Below the pieces are notes generated by a model. That model was not told the origin of the DNA, did no database searches, and saw only the letters and a list, made by a program, of their open reading frames with translations. Shown piece after piece: positions 62,624-64,000 of a stretch of 64,000 bases of DNA. The stretch's first letter is position 1. Each line of letters starts with the position of its first letter. A program made the position numbers and the translations under genes. The DNA is from Fluviicola taffensis DSM 16823 (lineage in GTDB: Bacteria > Bacteroidota > Bacteroidia > Flavobacteriales_D > Crocinitomicaceae), in the NCBI RefSeq assembly GCF_000194605.1, contig NC_015321.1, forward strand, positions 3,906,001-3,970,000, read 5' to 3'.

Positions 62624-63776
62624 AGGTACTTTTCATTAGTGCGTTACAGGTTTCAAAACTATGAACTTTTGAAATATAATTGCGCGATTGTTCGCCAACT
62701 TTTTGTCGGAAATCTTGATTTTGGTGAAAGTGAAGGATTTGTTTGATAAATGATTCTGGTGAATCAGCTATCTGAATTCCGGATTGCTCTATGTCAATTC
62801 CAGCAGCTCCTAATTTAGTTGTAATACAAGGAACGCCAAGCGCCATTGCTTCGAGTAATTTTATTCGAATTCCACTTCCAGATTGAATAGGAGAGACCAG
62901 TGTGCCTGATTGTGCCATGAATGAATTGCTATCATTTACCCAACCTACTACTTTGATGAAGTCTGTATTGAAATGTGAATATTGTTCACTTTTCGATCCT
63001 GCAATTCGCAAATTGAACTGCGAAATGGCTTCATTTTTCCATACCTTTTCGACTAAAAACGATACAGCCTCTTGATTTGGTCTCCAATTCATGGAACCGA
63101 GATGAAAGAATCCGTTTTGTGTGTAATCCGCAGAGTAGGTTGGAGGAGCAATAGAAACTGGAAGAAGAATGGCTTTTCGATACTTTAAATTGGTTTCAAT
63201 CCATTGTTGATCTTCTTCTGAAATGGACCAAATTACAGCTGCCTTTTCGAGGATTTCTTGTTCTTCTTTTCGCAAGGTAGATTCTAATTTCCGCAAGTAA
63301 AACCGCTTCAAAACCGATGTTTCTGAATTGGCTTGCTGTTTCCATATTTCGGATTCAATGTTGTGCGATCGAATGATGATTGGAGGAAGATCGTTGAAAT
63401 CGAACTGATTCAATTGTGCTGCGGCAAATAAACTGTCGCAAACAATGTAATCGTAGTCTTCAGCAAGTGATTTACTTAATTCGTGTTTGAGTTTATCTGA
63501 TTGAAAACGGGCTAAGTTATAATTCTTACGACGAACAAAATGAAGGATTGCATCCGTTGGATTAATCTCCGTTTTCAAGTGAATGATCGTTTCCTTTTTT
63601 AAATAAGAGCGAAGGATTTTTGCCGATTCTTCCGTGTAAGGATGTTTGTGTGTTTCTAAAATGATTCCATCGACTTCAGCAAATTGCGCCAAACCCTTCA
63701 GGCATTCTAACATGGCAAAACAGCCTCCATCAACAATTGGAGCAGGTGGCTTTGGAGCGATGTATAGAATTTTCAT
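62613..63776 (-). CDS. Glycosyltransferase, family 4/GT-B fold
   Basis: 387 residues from ATG 63776 (KILYIAPKPPAPIVDGG start); an earlier in-frame codon would run through the permease gene. Similar in layout to its neighbour: HLGSMNWRPNQEAVSFL in the middle and GSGIRIKLLEAMALGVPCITT near 300. The ATG overlaps the permease stop as ATGA, so it is coupled to that gene. Target may be an envelope glycan. Confidence 0.86.
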   Translation of the reverse strand: MKILYIAPKPPAPIVDGGCFAMLECLKGLAQFAEVDGIILETHKHPYTEESAKILRSYLKKETIIHLKTEINPTDAILHFVRRKNYNLARFQSDKLKHELSKSLAEDYDYIVCDSLFAAAQLNQFDFNDLPPIIIRSHNIESEIWKQQANSETSVLKRFYLRKLESTLRKEEQEILEKAAVIWSISEEDQQWIETNLKYRKAILLPVSIAPPTYSADYTQNGFFHLGSMNWRPNQEAVSFLVEKVWKNEAISQFNLRIAGSKSEQYSHFNTDFIKVVGWVNDSNSFMAQSGTLVSPIQSGSGIRIKLLEAMALGVPCITTKLGAAGIDIEQSGIQIADSPESFIKQILHFHQNQDFRQKVGEQSRNYISKVHSFETCNALMKSTFGI

Positions 63777-64000
63777 CTTCTTCTGCCAAAGGTTAAAATA
63801 TACCGCCACAATTTCTTGTCAAAAACGCCAAAATCATTCGCTGCAGCAATCATTAAAATAGCAGCAATAGGAATCAACACAGCTGTTGGCAGCCACATTC
63901 CCCAAAACGGAGAAAGTATTTTATCATTTGAAGTGGCTAAATTTTGTCCGACACTGAACAATACAAAGTACACCATGAATAATAGCGCTGCAATGACAAC
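63773..64000 (-). CDS. C-terminal end of an LptF/LptG-type permease (cut by window edge)
   Basis: The minus frame is open from the right edge to a TGA at 63773-63775 and gives 75 residues. It has one membrane helix about VVIAALLFMVYFVLFSVG, a SPFWGMWLPT segment, a second helix PTAVLIPIAAILMIAAAND and a basic tail FGRRR, the pattern at the end of YjgP/YjgQ (LptF/LptG) permeases of lipopolysaccharide export. The start lies outside the window. Confidence 0.7.
   Translation of the reverse strand, partial: VVIAALLFMVYFVLFSVGQNLATSNDKILSPFWGMWLPTAVLIPIAAILMIAAANDFGVFDKKLWRYILTFGRRR

Overview
The window looks like a chromosomal stretch of an AT-rich Bacteroidota, most likely a Flavobacteriales member near Fluviicola/Crocinitomicaceae. 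Supporting signs are TAnnTTTG-type -7 promoter elements with no E. coli-like -10/-35, few strong Shine-Dalgarno sites, a short primary sigma factor without region 1.1, a long-form NusB, the order leucine dehydrogenase-nusB-DUF1573-yajC, DUF3078 and BatA-type proteins, and carboxypeptidase-regulatory-domain TonB receptors. The genus is an inference; no rRNA or tRNA gene was seen.

Layout. 1-3200: end of an unknown gene, two small lipoproteins, and a ZnuD-like TonB receptor whose promoter is covered by two identical-architecture operator boxes. 3.2-7.5 kb (minus): gap, the primary sigma factor and an HtrA protease. 7.5-14.1 kb (plus): dapF, a GNAT acetyltransferase, mltG, then an overlapping glycosylasparaginase/beta-mannosidase pair suited to N-glycan core breakdown. 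14.2-19.2 kb: MarR regulator, second TonB-type outer membrane protein, DEAD/DEAH helicase. 19.2-22.1 kb: a lipoprotein and four small multi-pass membrane proteins. 22.2-25.8 kb: ettA, a VF530-family gene set among hairpin repeats, pepD. 25.9-29.7 kb: sensor histidine kinase, DUF3820 protein and three tandem membrane-anchored J-domain proteins. 29.9-32.9 kb: small protein, XRE regulator, mnmA and a 17-copy octamer repeat. 33-37.6 kb: ABC exporter divergent from leucine dehydrogenase-nusB-DUF1573-yajC. 37.8-43.2 kb: thiolase, DUF3078 protein, von Willebrand-like membrane protein, band-7 protein. 43.4-50.5 kb: a 50-residue gene, M13 peptidase, elaA, acyl-CoA carboxylase beta subunit, pcm, a fourth J-domain protein. 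50.6-52.9 kb: membrane protein, then an ECF sigma factor overlapping a GIN-domain putative anti-sigma factor. 53.2-64 kb (minus): trxB, methyltransferase, a dihydroorotase-like protein lacking one metal ligand, BatA protein, DUF2400 protein, LolD-like ATPase, ribBA, two glycosyltransferases and the end of an LptF/LptG-type permease.

Most of the window is housekeeping. Accessory signal lies in the intergenic DNA (an ~80-bp dispersed palindromic repeat in three copies, several hairpin families, two short tandem repeats), in promoter geometry (six genes have the -7 element exactly four bases before ATG, consistent with leaderless mRNAs), and in a few gene groupings: the zinc-type receptor unit, the J-domain triplet, the ECF/GIN pair and the glycosylasparaginase/mannosidase pair. 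I saw no CRISPR array, prophage, transposase or defence island.
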